Source of the DNA: Oscillospiraceae bacterium
GTDB lineage: Bacteria; Bacillota; Clostridia; Oscillospirales; Acutalibacteraceae
Direction: 5' to 3'
Length of the DNA stretch: 45,023 nucleotides
NCBI GenBank assembly: GCA_910574935.1
Contig: CAJTCU010000022.1
Coordinates: 1-45,023 of the forward strand
The notes under the pieces are model-generated. The model did not search any database, was not told where the DNA came from, and worked only from the letters and a program-made list of their open reading frames with translations. Positions 23,379 through 32,360 of the stretch are shown in pieces (the stretch's first letter is position 1; each line of letters opens with the position of its first letter). The position numbers and the translations under genes were made by a program.

Positions 23379-25261
23379 TTAGATTTCCACTCCGAATGCT
23401 TCGAGATAGCTCTGTGTAGATTTAAACGGCTCCGGGTATTTAACGTGCAGAGCCTCGTTGATCCATTGGTGGCTTGGATTCATCGGCATCAGTCGGCAGC
23501 CCAGCACTTCCAGCAGTTTTTCGCTTATGACTGGAGGAAGATTGAGTCCGAAACAGATACCAGCCGCTGTTTTCAAATCCGGCTCAGTTTCGCCTTTGAC
23601 CGTTCTGCTTATGGTTTTGGGGTTTCGACCGATGACTGCTCCGAGGCCGGTGTAGTTCATTCCGCGCCATTCAAGCAGGAGTTTCATACACTGCTCCGGA
23701 TCATCCGTCATTTGCCTTCGAATACCGAGCCATTCCTCCTGTTGCTTTTTCCGTATAGCAATCTGACGCTCTGGAGGAGCATTCTGAAAACCGTTGTGGA
23801 ACGTGATGTCGAAGGTAATGTCGCTTGGCTCCCGATTTAAAAAACAGACAGTGTGATAGGCATCGGCAACTTTGCTGGTAATCTTCATATCGAAGACCAA
23901 GCAGCATTCGTCCATGTGGGATCGGGCGTAGGCAGTCAGATCAAGTTGCCCGTCCACATCGGTTTCAACATAAAGCGGAGTGTTGTAGACAAAGTGGTTG
24001 TCTATGAACAGATAGTCTCCGGTCTCGGTTAGTTTTCGCAACTCGGGATTTATGAACCGTTGGATAGCGGCATCTTGGGCACTGATGGAAAAGGTCTGGT
24101 CTACCCGGATTGCTCCCTTGCGGAAAGAATAGGGTTTCACATAGTGGTCATCGATATATGTAAAGGTGCCAATCGCCGCTTCAAAGCCCAACTCCACCAA
24201 GCGGATTTTAACTGACTGCCTGGACACAACAAAGTCGGTGGCCAACTGCTGGATCACGGCCTCCATAACTTCAATCTCGTGGCGGGCACCCATCTCGCGC
24301 ATAAAACGAGAGATGTAATCATTTGCCTTTGCTTTGAATGGAGCCACCGGCATCTGAATACGGGGGCCAGCCGGTTGGCTTGGCTCTCCATCCGCTCTGT
24401 TGCACGCCGGGAAAGGTCCGCCTGGACACCGCCGGTTACCTCGCAGGTGATTCCGCGAGCCTTGTCATTGTATAGCTTTTCCAACATATATACCTTGCGG
24501 TGCTTTGCCCAATGGACGCATTCATGGATTATGGTATTGCCAGGAGAGCCATAATTGGTGAGCAGAAACATCGTTGGGTCAACAATGATCGTTTTGCCGG
24601 GGATGTGAACCGGAACTATTTCATTCTGATTGCTGTCGTACATCTCGGTATCGGCATCATCAAAGAAAAGCTGACCGAAAACTGCGCCATCCTCTCGGAT
24701 GGGGCGGGTCACGACCTGTAGACCCAACCTTTTTGCCAAGACCATCGGATCAACAAAGACCGGTGGTTCTTTTGGCTTTGTGATTCGGAGAGCTTCTGGG
24801 TAATACTCTCTTAGAAAGGCTGTGGCAGCATCATCCATCTTATCATTTCGAATGTCTGGAACCAAGGCATCGGACATGGAGTTCTCGGGGAAATTCTGTT
24901 TGCGGTAAATGCAGGTATTGGTGATTGTCCAGTCATTCAGTCCTTGCGCCAGATCACCCTCACAGGAAATGCGGAGCCACTCGGTAAGCTCATCGCTGAA
25001 GTCATTGTGATGGTCTGCGGAAGATACCGCGATTTGAACCTCCAGTCCTACATCGAAAGCAATGCGGTCGCCGGGAAGGTCGGAAACATACACTCTACGC
25101 ACCCAGGCATCCGCCAGCTCCGCAGTCTGGATATCCGGCACACGTCGGGACTCCAAGCCCATAGTCTCCCAATGTTTGGCGATATACTCAGCTGCAGCGT
25201 CGTACAAGCCGTTATAGCACTTCTTATCCACATATGAAAAAATTGACCTGACTTCCGCCAC
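23379..25261 (-). pseudogene. ImmA/IrrE-type metalloprotease with C-terminal HTH, frameshifted
   Basis: The first frame (start GTG 25261 behind GGAGG; GTG 25276 is an alternative) encodes an ImmA/IrrE zinc protease with HECVHWAKHR near residue 245. Near position 24362 the reading shifts. The continuation (APRIQMPVAPFKAKANDYIS) is in the next frame and runs to 23379. One extra C in the five-C run at 24362-24366 would fuse the halves into a product of ~628 residues. The C-terminal part carries an XRE-like HTH (LGAVIGRNPKTISRTVKGE). ImmA-type proteins cleave phage or ICE repressors to trigger induction. Either the gene is broken, the tract slips in vivo, or the base is a sequencing error. Confidence 0.8.
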
Positions 25262-25391
25262 AGAGAACACCTCCACCCATCCTGCTTATGAAACCATTTT
25301 ACTCCATAAACAGTAAAATAACAAGGATATCAACAACGGTGCAGCTCAGTTTTACAGAAAAAGGCAAAAGCTCTGGCGAATTTTCAGTTTT

Positions 25392-25700
25392 TTACTTTGC
25401 ATTCATAGCTCGGATCATCTGCAACGCCGCCTGTTTCTGCTCCGGGGTAAGCGACACCCAATTGTCAAACAGTTCCTTCAGTTCGGGGGTCAATTCCACC
25501 ATCTCGCTCTCGGCGAAGAACTGGGCCAAGGAGATGCCAAAGGCGGAACATACGGACTCCAGAGTTGAGATGGAGGGAACGGTGTTCCGCTTAAAAATGT
25601 TCGCCAGCGTGGACTCGGAGAGGCCGCTCTCTTTCGCCAGCCGATAAGCAGTCCAACCCCGCTCCGCCATTAACTGCCGCAGCTTGGAATGTGTGTCCAT
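25392..25700 (-). CDS. XRE-family repressor
   Basis: This 102-residue protein has a clear N-terminal helix-turn-helix (LRQLMAERGWTAYRLAKESG, then STLANIFKR), residues ~7-50. A short helical tail follows, ending in VSLTPEQKQAALQMIRAMNAK. It starts at 25700 behind AGGGAGGTGG. It is divergent from the SLOG gene and shares a 120-base control region with an inverted ATACAGTT repeat. It lies upstream of the ImmA-like gene in the same direction, the usual arrangement of a cI-like repressor and its protease. Confidence 0.9.
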   Translation of the reverse strand: MDTHSKLRQLMAERGWTAYRLAKESGLSESTLANIFKRNTVPSISTLESVCSAFGISLAQFFAESEMVELTPELKELFDNWVSLTPEQKQAALQMIRAMNAK

Positions 25701-25743
25701 AATGCCACCTCCCTCTGGTCAATATTTTACCGTTCACTTAAAT

Positions 25744-25798
25744 GGTTTTATACAGTTGACTTGTATGGCTAATACCGTTATATTAAACTGTATCAACC
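25744..25798. promoter_or_regulatory. divergent promoter region with inverted operator
   Basis: On the plus strand TTGACT (25756-25761), 17 bases, TATATT (25779-25784) is a near-consensus promoter for the SLOG gene. GGTTTTATACAGTT (25744-25757) and AACTGTATCAACC (25786-25798) are inverted copies differing by one inserted base and flank this promoter. The XRE protein encoded to the left is the obvious candidate binder. Confidence 0.65.
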
Positions 25799-25817
25799 AT
25801 CACGGGAGAGCGGTAAA

Positions 25818-26300
25818 ATGACGGAGCGAGAACTGCGGCAACATCGGTGCTGCTTCACTGGACACAGGCCGGAAAAGCTGGAACAGCCGGAGGCGGTGGT
25901 CGTAGAGGCACTAAAAAAAGAAATCCGCACAGCAATTGCTGACGGATTTCAAACATTTATTTCTGGAATGGCGAGAGGTGTGGACCTTTGGGCAGCGGAG
26001 ATCGTGTTGGCTCTCCGTGATGAAGGTGCGGCAATCCGGCTAATCTGTGCCAGCCCCTATCAAGGATTTGAAGCCCGCTGGAGCCAGAACTGGCAGGAGC
26101 GGTATCGGCGGGTCTTGGAGCGTGCCGACCTGGTGCGCTTCATCTGCCCCGAATACAGCCGGGAATGTTTTCAGATGAGAAATGAGTGGATGGTGGATCA
26201 TTCAGCGCGGATCATTGCGGTCTACAATGGAGGACCTGGGGGTACGAGGAACACGGTCGAGTATGCTCGAAAGAAACAGATTTGCATAGCTCTCATATGA
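25818..26300 (+). CDS. SLOG-domain protein (DUF1273/YpsA-like)
   Basis: This 160-residue protein begins TERELRQHRCCFTGHRPEKL. It has FISGMARGVDLWAAEIVL near residue 45-65 and ends VYNGGPGGTRNTVEYARKK. These are the nucleotide-binding landmarks of the SLOG (Rossmann-like) family that includes YpsA/DUF1273. SLOG proteins are proposed to bind or process nucleotide signals and occur in many defence and phage loci; the ligand here is unknown. It is the only plus-strand gene of the lysogeny block and has its own promoter flanked by operator repeats. Start ATG follows GGGAGAGCGG. Confidence 0.85.
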   Translation: MTERELRQHRCCFTGHRPEKLEQPEAVVVEALKKEIRTAIADGFQTFISGMARGVDLWAAEIVLALRDEGAAIRLICASPYQGFEARWSQNWQERYRRVLERADLVRFICPEYSRECFQMRNEWMVDHSARIIAVYNGGPGGTRNTVEYARKKQICIALI

Positions 26301-26412
26301 CTGTCTTTTGGCCCAGAGGTTCTCAATTTGTTAATTAATAGCGTTCCAAGAGGATGAGTTTAAAGAGAAATATCTCAAATACAATCAAATAGCGCAAAAG
26401 TAAAGAAATAGA

Positions 26413-26441
26413 TTGAAATGTGTGCAAATATATGATATGAT
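26413..26441 (+). promoter_or_regulatory. promoter of the LlaJI-like restriction operon
   Basis: TTGAAA (26413-26418), 17 bases, TATGAT (26436-26441) lies in an AT-rich stretch about 45 bases before the HTH gene start. The 26301-26412 stretch contains no gene. Confidence 0.65.
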
Positions 26442-26482
26442 AAAATACATAATGTGGCCAAACGAGGACGAGGTGCATAAGT

Positions 26483-26674
26483 ATGTCTAATTCACCAAAC
26501 GAAAATTATATTGGCATTGAAGATGCTGCGCTATTCCTTAATATCAAGCCAGTTACTTTGCGAAAGTGGGTAAAGGATAAGAGTGTTCCAGCCCACAAAA
26601 TTGGAAAGCAGTGGAAATTTAAAAGGTCTGAGCTGGAAGAGTGGGTAAAAAGTGGAGAAAGCGCAATCAGTTAG
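26483..26674 (+). CDS. small helix-turn-helix (excisionase/MerR-like) protein of the restriction operon
   Basis: This 63-residue protein (MSNSPNENYIGIEDAALFLN) is a single winged helix-turn-helix of the excisionase/HTH_17 type: IEDAALFLNIKPVTLRKWVKD, then VPAHKIGKQWKFKRSELEEWV. It starts behind GACGAGG and lies 42 bases before the first methyltransferase. In this position it could act as a control protein of the restriction-modification operon, delaying nuclease expression, or contribute to DNA recognition. An excisionase role is less likely because no integrase is adjacent. Confidence 0.85.
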   Translation: MSNSPNENYIGIEDAALFLNIKPVTLRKWVKDKSVPAHKIGKQWKFKRSELEEWVKSGESAIS

Positions 26675-26716
26675 AATAGCCTCCTTGCCCAGCCCCCATG
26701 AAAGGATATATGCTTA

Positions 26717-27634
26717 ATGACAGTTAACATAAGATGTGTTGATTTGTTTTGCGGATGCGGCGGAATGTCACTGGGCTTTGAAAAAGCCGGATTTAATGTC
26801 GTTTCGGGAATTGACAACTGGAAAGCGGCACTTCGTGTATATGAAATGAACTTCGAACATTCTGCTATTGAACAGGACCTATCAGATGTAGATGGAGCCG
26901 TAAAGGTTGTGTCAAAGTTCGTCCCCGATTTAATTATCGGGGGGCCTCCTTGCCAAGACTTTTCAACGGCAGGCTTTCAAGATGAAAGCCGTGGGAGAGC
27001 CATTCTATCGATTTGCTACTCTCAAATTGTAAGTGAAATTAGACCAAAATACTTTGTTATGGAAAATGTTGCGGCAATCCGCAATACGAACTCTTTTAAC
27101 AAGGCCCTTTCGCATTTCCGTAAAGCTGGATATGGGCTGACACAAATGGTTCTGGACGCAGCTTATTGTGGTGTGCCGCAAACCCGTAAAAGAATGTTTG
27201 TGGTAGGTATGCTCGGCGCTGCCGATGGCTTTTTGGACGGAGAGCTTCGCCTTAATCTGGCACAAAAGCCCATGAGTATTCACGATTATCTTGGGGATTC
27301 ACTTGGAATTGATTATTACTTCAGGGTTCCAACGAACTATAACCGTAGAGGCGTTTTTAGCGTTCATGAACCATCTATGACAATACGTGCAGTAGACCGA
27401 CCCATACCAAACGGCTATAAAGGGCATCCGAATGATCCAGTCCCGGTAACACAGGTGCGTTGCCTTACGCCGAAAGAAAGAAGCTACATTCAAACTTTCC
27501 CAGAGAGCTTTCAGTTCATAGGTGGCAAGTCCGACATCAATTCAATGATTGGAAATGCCGTTCCTGTGAATTTGGCTAAATTTGTGGGGGCAGCTTTGAT
27601 GAGATATATTATGGGAATAGAAGGTAGCAAATGA
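26717..27634 (+). CDS. C5-cytosine methyltransferase 1 of LlaJI-like system
   Basis: This 305-residue protein has all core motifs: DLFCGCGGMSLGFE (I), IIGGPPCQDFSTAG (IV, catalytic Cys), MENVAAI (VI), VPQTRKRMF (VIII), LTPKERSYIQTFP (IX) and GNAVPVNLAKF (X). The target-recognition region is short (~residues 180-245). It is followed after one base by a second, clearly related methyltransferase. Two C5 enzymes of this type are needed when the recognition sequence is asymmetric, one for each strand. LlaJI itself recognises GACGC by this logic. Target here is unknown. The start lacks a strong ribosome site, though AAAGGAT lies ten bases upstream. Confidence 0.93.
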   Translation: MTVNIRCVDLFCGCGGMSLGFEKAGFNVVSGIDNWKAALRVYEMNFEHSAIEQDLSDVDGAVKVVSKFVPDLIIGGPPCQDFSTAGFQDESRGRAILSICYSQIVSEIRPKYFVMENVAAIRNTNSFNKALSHFRKAGYGLTQMVLDAAYCGVPQTRKRMFVVGMLGAADGFLDGELRLNLAQKPMSIHDYLGDSLGIDYYFRVPTNYNRRGVFSVHEPSMTIRAVDRPIPNGYKGHPNDPVPVTQVRCLTPKERSYIQTFPESFQFIGGKSDINSMIGNAVPVNLAKFVGAALMRYIMGIEGSK

Positions 27635-27635
27635 T

Positions 27636-28541
27636 ATGAAAGCGATTGACTTGTTTGCTGGCTGCGGTGGTATGTCATTGGGATTTGAACAGGCTGGTTT
27701 TGATGTTATTGCAGCTTATGATAACTGGGATGCTGCGATAAAAATATATGAGAGCAATTTTTCTCATCCCATTTATAAAAGGGATTTGGCGGATGACAGT
27801 GTAGCCCAGCAGATTGTAAAAATGTGTCCAGACCTCATAATGGGAGGCCCCCCATGCCAAGACTACTCTATAGCTGGCAAACGGGAATTAGGAAAGCGAG
27901 CAAATCTTACCATACGATTTGGTGAGATCGTTGCGGAAGCTAAGCCCATGTGGGTAGTGTTCGAAAATGTTTATAATATTGAGCGTTTTTCTACCGTGGC
28001 GCAATTAAAGCACATACTATCAACAGCGGGATATGGATTAACATCACGAGTTTTAGACGCAAGTCGTTGTGGTGTGCCGCAAAAACGACATAGGTTCTTT
28101 TTGATTGGTAAGCTTGGTGAGACAGATGGGTTTCTCGATGATGCGTTAGTTTCTAATTTGTCAACAAGGCAAATGTCTGTGCGGGATTACCTTGGCGATG
28201 CTTTAGATACAGAGTTTTACTATATGCATCCAAGAAGTTATAACAGGCGTGCAGTTTTCTCAGTAGACGAACCAGCGGCAACGATTCGAGGCATTAACAG
28301 GCCGATTCCTGAAAACTACAAGCGACATCATGCGGATAAGGCCGATATACATGAGGGTGTGCGGCCACTGACAACACGAGAACGAGGATATATTCAAACT
28401 TTCCCGGATAGCTTTTCATTGCCTGGCGCAAAAACAGATGTGGAGCTTGCGATAGGAAATGCTGTTCCACCTGCACTTGCAAAATATGTGGCAAAATGCA
28501 TTATCCAGTATTCTTCTAATTTTAATCAAAGTGAGGTGTGA
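27636..28541 (+). CDS. C5-cytosine methyltransferase 2 of LlaJI-like system
   Basis: This 301-residue paralogue of the preceding gene has DLFAGCGGMSLGFE (I), IMGGPPCQDYSIAG (IV), FENVYNI (VI), VPQKRHRFF (VIII), LTTRERGYIQTFP (IX) and GNAVPPALAKYV (X). The paralogues align throughout and differ most in the region before motif IX, where target choice is made. They share RPIPxxYKxH before it, suggesting recognition of related (probably complementary) strands. It follows the first methyltransferase by one base and overlaps the restriction gene region at its 3' end. Confidence 0.93.
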   Translation: MKAIDLFAGCGGMSLGFEQAGFDVIAAYDNWDAAIKIYESNFSHPIYKRDLADDSVAQQIVKMCPDLIMGGPPCQDYSIAGKRELGKRANLTIRFGEIVAEAKPMWVVFENVYNIERFSTVAQLKHILSTAGYGLTSRVLDASRCGVPQKRHRFFLIGKLGETDGFLDDALVSNLSTRQMSVRDYLGDALDTEFYYMHPRSYNRRAVFSVDEPAATIRGINRPIPENYKRHHADKADIHEGVRPLTTRERGYIQTFPDSFSLPGAKTDVELAIGNAVPPALAKYVAKCIIQYSSNFNQSEV

Positions 28542-28543
28542 CT

Positions 28544-30691
28544 ATGCCATATTTTGAGGAAATAGCAGAGTATTCAACATATTCTGGTCACGATGCTGAT
28601 TTTCATTTCATATATAATTCGAACAGTGGTGGTGGGCAGGCCTTTTTAGCAGGCAGGTTTTACGACGAAAGTGGACAACTGGTTTCTCCAGAATCTTTGG
28701 ATGGGAAAACTGCTCTTTTTAGGTATGTTTTTCGCTCCCAATCTGGAGAAGATCTTTGCATCATATTGAACGATGATAAAGCGAAATATGAAGTTAAGCC
28801 GCGCGGGAACGGCTCTACATCGATGAAACTGGGCGTTGGTACAGGCCGTGTATCACCAAGTAAAGTGATGTCCTCGTTTATGATGCTACCACCTACTTGT
28901 GGGGTAAAAATGCCCAATAATTTACAGTGGTCCATTTTGAGCGCAAATAACTTTTGGCTCCAGTCTATGTGGCTTGAATGTTGTCCCAACGCCGACAACC
29001 CAAATGAAGTTTTGTTTACTGTTAAAGACTGCGTGTTTTGTGGTGGTGAAAGCAAAGACTCAACCGATAGAACGGGCCGCTACTTTAAGCTAAATTTTGA
29101 TAAGAGAATAGCTGACATTATTGAGTTATCCAACCATTTAGATGCATTTGATGAGCGGATAGCCGCTATAATCGGACAATTTGCAGATACATATCTCGGT
29201 AGGAGAGCATTCCAATACGAGGAGTGCAGCGAGGCAACCAAATCCCTAATGATGCTATTGCCTCAAGAATACCCAGAAAGCTATTCTGGTATTATGGACC
29301 CACTCCCGATTCTGCAAGAAGTGATGATAATGCATGAGAACAGGATGGCGGATGGAGAAAGAGACCTTGAGAGTGCGTTTAAGGAGTGGCTATCTTGCGT
29401 TACAAAAGCAAACGGCGAGCTATACTCAGAAAACACAAGAAATCAGTATATCAGTGCGCTAAAGGCTGTAGGGGCTTCATTTGCTGGCGCTATTGCACCA
29501 TGCACATCCATATTTGAAATTAGAGATACCGATTCGTTCAGCAGGGTCTATGACAGTATAAAGGCTTCTGAAGGATATGAAGCCTTCAACCAGGCGCGAG
29601 GCAATGGAGCGCTTTCAGCCGGACTCGAGTTATACAATCGTTTTTTACGAGAACATCCTATTACAGTGGAGTCCTGTCCAGTCAATTTTAAGACAGGGCT
29701 TGTTAGTGACCAGCCGCATAACCGCATTCTCTTTGGCGCACCTGGTACTGGTAAGAGCTTTACCCTTAATTGTGATAAAGATGCCCTCCTTGCTGCAGGC
29801 GGCGAATATGAGCGTGTAACCTTCCATCCAGACTATTCGTATGCAAATTTCGTTGGTACATATAAGCCTGTGCCGTGCAAAGACAGCGACGGCAAGGACG
29901 CCATCACTTATGCGTATGTCCCAGGACCGTTCATGCGTACCTATGTGAAAGCGCTTCAGAACAGCAGAACGGCCGAGCCTAAGCCTTTCCTCCTCATCAT
30001 TGAAGAGATTAACCGTGCCAATGTGGCCGCTGTGTTTGGCGATGTGTTCCAGCTTCTTGACCGTGGTGAGGATGAGGTTAGCGAATATCCGATTCAGGCA
30101 TCCGAGGACATCAAAAAGCATTTGGCAGAGAAGCTCGGCGGTGCGCCGGACGATTATTCGGAAATTCGCATCCCGGACAATATGTTTATATGGGCAACGA
30201 TGAACAGCGCAGACCAAGGCGTTTTTCCGATGGACACGGCATTTAAACGCAGATGGGATTTCACCTATTTGGGGATCGATGACAGCGAAGCCGGGATTGC
30301 CGGTAGGAAGGTAATTCTTGGTCAAGGCGAATATCGCCGCATCGTTGAATGGAATGCGCTCCGTAAAGCCATCAACAGTGAGCTTCTGACCTATAAGGTT
30401 AACGAAGATAAACTGATGGGTCCGTATTTCATTTCCAAGAAAAGCCTGCCAGATGGCGATACAATTGACGCCGAAACCTTTGCCCGCATATTTAAAAACA
30501 AGGTCATTATGTACCTGTTTGATGACGCCGCAAAACAGAAGCGTCTCAGTCTATTTGGCGGCTGCGACGAGAAATCGAGAAATCAGTATTCGAAAATCTG
30601 CAGAGAATTTGACACCAAAGGTGTGTACATTTTCTGCGATGGGATCAGTAGCCAGTTTATTGACGGTGTGCCAGAGGATGAAGGGGTATGA
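28544..30691 (+). CDS. McrB-like AAA+ restriction subunit (R1)
   Basis: This 715-residue protein starts at ATG 28544 behind GAGGTG; GTG 28538 is less likely. Residues 1-~380 form a non-AAA N-terminal region that probably reads the target site. The AAA+ motor has Walker A GAPGTGKS (398-405), Walker B LLIIEEINRANV (483-494), and the McrB-type MNSADQGVFPMDTAFKRRW (553-571), where MNTAD is the usual GTPase signature. McrB motors hydrolyse GTP and translocate DNA, delivering it to McrC. The gene is coupled to McrC by ATGA. In LlaJI-type systems the motor recognises unmethylated DNA, unlike classic McrBC, which cuts methylated DNA. Confidence 0.92.
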   Translation: MPYFEEIAEYSTYSGHDADFHFIYNSNSGGGQAFLAGRFYDESGQLVSPESLDGKTALFRYVFRSQSGEDLCIILNDDKAKYEVKPRGNGSTSMKLGVGTGRVSPSKVMSSFMMLPPTCGVKMPNNLQWSILSANNFWLQSMWLECCPNADNPNEVLFTVKDCVFCGGESKDSTDRTGRYFKLNFDKRIADIIELSNHLDAFDERIAAIIGQFADTYLGRRAFQYEECSEATKSLMMLLPQEYPESYSGIMDPLPILQEVMIMHENRMADGERDLESAFKEWLSCVTKANGELYSENTRNQYISALKAVGASFAGAIAPCTSIFEIRDTDSFSRVYDSIKASEGYEAFNQARGNGALSAGLELYNRFLREHPITVESCPVNFKTGLVSDQPHNRILFGAPGTGKSFTLNCDKDALLAAGGEYERVTFHPDYSYANFVGTYKPVPCKDSDGKDAITYAYVPGPFMRTYVKALQNSRTAEPKPFLLIIEEINRANVAAVFGDVFQLLDRGEDEVSEYPIQASEDIKKHLAEKLGGAPDDYSEIRIPDNMFIWATMNSADQGVFPMDTAFKRRWDFTYLGIDDSEAGIAGRKVILGQGEYRRIVEWNALRKAINSELLTYKVNEDKLMGPYFISKKSLPDGDTIDAETFARIFKNKVIMYLFDDAAKQKRLSLFGGCDEKSRNQYSKICREFDTKGVYIFCDGISSQFIDGVPEDEGV

Positions 30692-32160
30692 TTTCAGTTT
30701 TTCTGCGAGAACAAAAGCGATATACGCAAAATGAACTGGTGGATCAGTTCCAATGCTCCGAGGAAAGGACTGTCCATATTCTGAAGCGGCTCAAAGAGTA
30801 TGGCGTTCTCAAGGCTGTAAAAGCAAATGACACACAAAAAGACCTTACCGAGCTGATAGACGAGGACATTGAAATAGCAGATGTTGAGGTTGGCGAAAAC
30901 GAGTACCTGTATGTATTTACCTTCGTAGGGGTTATCACGATAGAGGGCCGGGTACTAAAATGCTTTCCAAAATACCTGCTCGATGCTACTGCGCCCACGC
31001 CAGAGCTAAAACAGGTGCTTAAGGTGCTGGAAAAGTACAATACCAAAGAGCAGATCATTCGGATGTATAATGATACGAGCGACAGCAGCGCGTTTAATAT
31101 GCTTGCGGTCATGCTGTTCCTCCTTCAGGACTATTTCGAATACGGTGCCTATACAAACACACAGGATATCATCGAATCGAATGGTGCTGGGGATATTCTT
31201 TGGGATAAAACCATCAACGAGACATTTACCCTTCTTAGCAATAACCGGCCATATTACCCGGAATTGTTGACGATGAAGCGCGTAAACGATGATTTTGATT
31301 ATTTTAAGCGACTGCATGAGTGTATCCTCACAAAATGCAGTATGGAACTAAGAGACGCCGATCTGTTAGACCTGTTTGACATTATGGGCGTTGATATTTC
31401 CGATGAACAGATTGAGGACTTTGGTGACAAGGAGTACATTCTTGAGCGAATCACCAAGGAACTCAACATCCAGTTTAACACCCGCAAACAGCTTCTGCTA
31501 AAAACCCTGTATGCCTACATAGCCAACAGCAGCGCCTTGGATGATTTGGATTGCTTCAGTATGTTCGGCACGAACAGTTTCAACCTGGTATGGGAAAAAG
31601 CCTGCGCCGAAGTGTTGGACAACCAGTTGCAGAGGCCAATTGGCGGTCTGCGTCTGCCTGTCCAGTTGGCGGGACAATACCGCGAGATGCGGCACAGGAA
31701 ACTCATTGATTTGATTGAAAAACCGGAGTGGTGCGGGTTTGCACCAAGCGGCGAGCCGTTTTCGAAGAGAGCGGAGGATACACTCATTCCTGACCTCATC
31801 TCTATCGTAGATGTCCATGGGGATTACCAGTTTATCATCTTTGACGCAAAGTATTATAACCTCCAGCTTCAATATAATAAAGTGCTTCGAGGTCATCCTG
31901 GGATAGAATCTATCACAAAGCAGTATCTATATCAGCTTGCCTATCAGCCTTTTGTGGATGCCCACCAGATTGGTACAGTGAGAAACTGCTTTTTAATGCC
32001 GACCGCTGCTTCAGCGATTATCAGCAAAGGGTCAGTTTCAATGTCTATGCTGGAAAATCTGGGTTTACAACCCATCCAAGTGCGCCTATTGCCCGCAGAT
32101 TTAATGTACCGACACTATTTAGAAAACACTAAGCTGGACATTCTGAAACTCAATTTATAG
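30688..32160 (+). CDS. McrC/LlaJI-family restriction endonuclease subunit (R2)
   Basis: This 490-residue protein starts at ATG 30688, overlapping the McrB stop. The N-terminal ~100 residues look like a winged-helix and McrB-binding segment (SEERTVHILKRLKEYGVL). The C-terminal nuclease shows IPDLIS (Asp ~369) and IFDAKYY (Asp 386, Lys 388), the PD-(D/E)xK centre. The length and architecture match the LlaJI restriction endonuclease family rather than the shorter E. coli McrC. It should cut DNA only in complex with the McrB-like motor. It ends the operon; the 20-bp-periodic repeats begin 11 bases after its stop. Confidence 0.9.
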   Translation: MISVFLREQKRYTQNELVDQFQCSEERTVHILKRLKEYGVLKAVKANDTQKDLTELIDEDIEIADVEVGENEYLYVFTFVGVITIEGRVLKCFPKYLLDATAPTPELKQVLKVLEKYNTKEQIIRMYNDTSDSSAFNMLAVMLFLLQDYFEYGAYTNTQDIIESNGAGDILWDKTINETFTLLSNNRPYYPELLTMKRVNDDFDYFKRLHECILTKCSMELRDADLLDLFDIMGVDISDEQIEDFGDKEYILERITKELNIQFNTRKQLLLKTLYAYIANSSALDDLDCFSMFGTNSFNLVWEKACAEVLDNQLQRPIGGLRLPVQLAGQYREMRHRKLIDLIEKPEWCGFAPSGEPFSKRAEDTLIPDLISIVDVHGDYQFIIFDAKYYNLQLQYNKVLRGHPGIESITKQYLYQLAYQPFVDAHQIGTVRNCFLMPTAASAIISKGSVSMSMLENLGLQPIQVRLLPADLMYRHYLENTKLDILKLNL

Positions 32161-32171
32161 GGGGAAATCCC

Positions 32172-32240
32172 AACGATTACCCCATACTCTTAACGATTAC
32201 CTCATTATTCTAACGATTGTCTTAAAGTTTCAACGGTTAC
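32172..32240. repeat. four AACGRTTRY boxes on an exact 20-bp period
   Basis: AACGATTAC at 32172-32180 and 32192-32200, AACGATTGT at 32212-32220, and AACGGTTAC at 32232-32240 are spaced 20 bp start to start. The 11 bases between boxes are not conserved. Near-helical phasing puts all boxes on one face of DNA, as for cooperative protein binding (integrase arm sites, iterons or a regulator). They lie between the nuclease stop and the terminator, beside the tRNA gene. Confidence 0.75.
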
Positions 32241-32265
32241 AGAGCCGGATTAACACCCGAAAAGC

Positions 32266-32318
32266 AAAAAAGCACCGCCGCCAGCCGGGATTTCCCCAGC
32301 CAGCGACAGTGCTTTTTT
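32266..32318. terminator. bidirectional terminator after the restriction operon
   Basis: AAAAAAGCAC (32266-32275) and GTGCTTTTTT (32309-32318) form a 10-bp stem over an imperfectly paired G/C-rich interior. A- and T-runs allow use in both directions. Confidence 0.75.
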
Positions 32319-32360
32319 CAAAAATATACGAAAATCGGCGGTTTTCAGCCATTATAGGCA

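Noticed and set aside
26483-26674. The small HTH gene as a phage excisionase
   Set aside because: No integrase adjoins it and it is promoter-linked to the methyltransferase operon, so a control-protein role is preferred.
32172-32240. CRISPR-like appearance of the 20-bp-periodic boxes
   Set aside because: The conserved unit is only 9 bp with 11-bp spacers and no cas genes are present, so it is not a CRISPR array.
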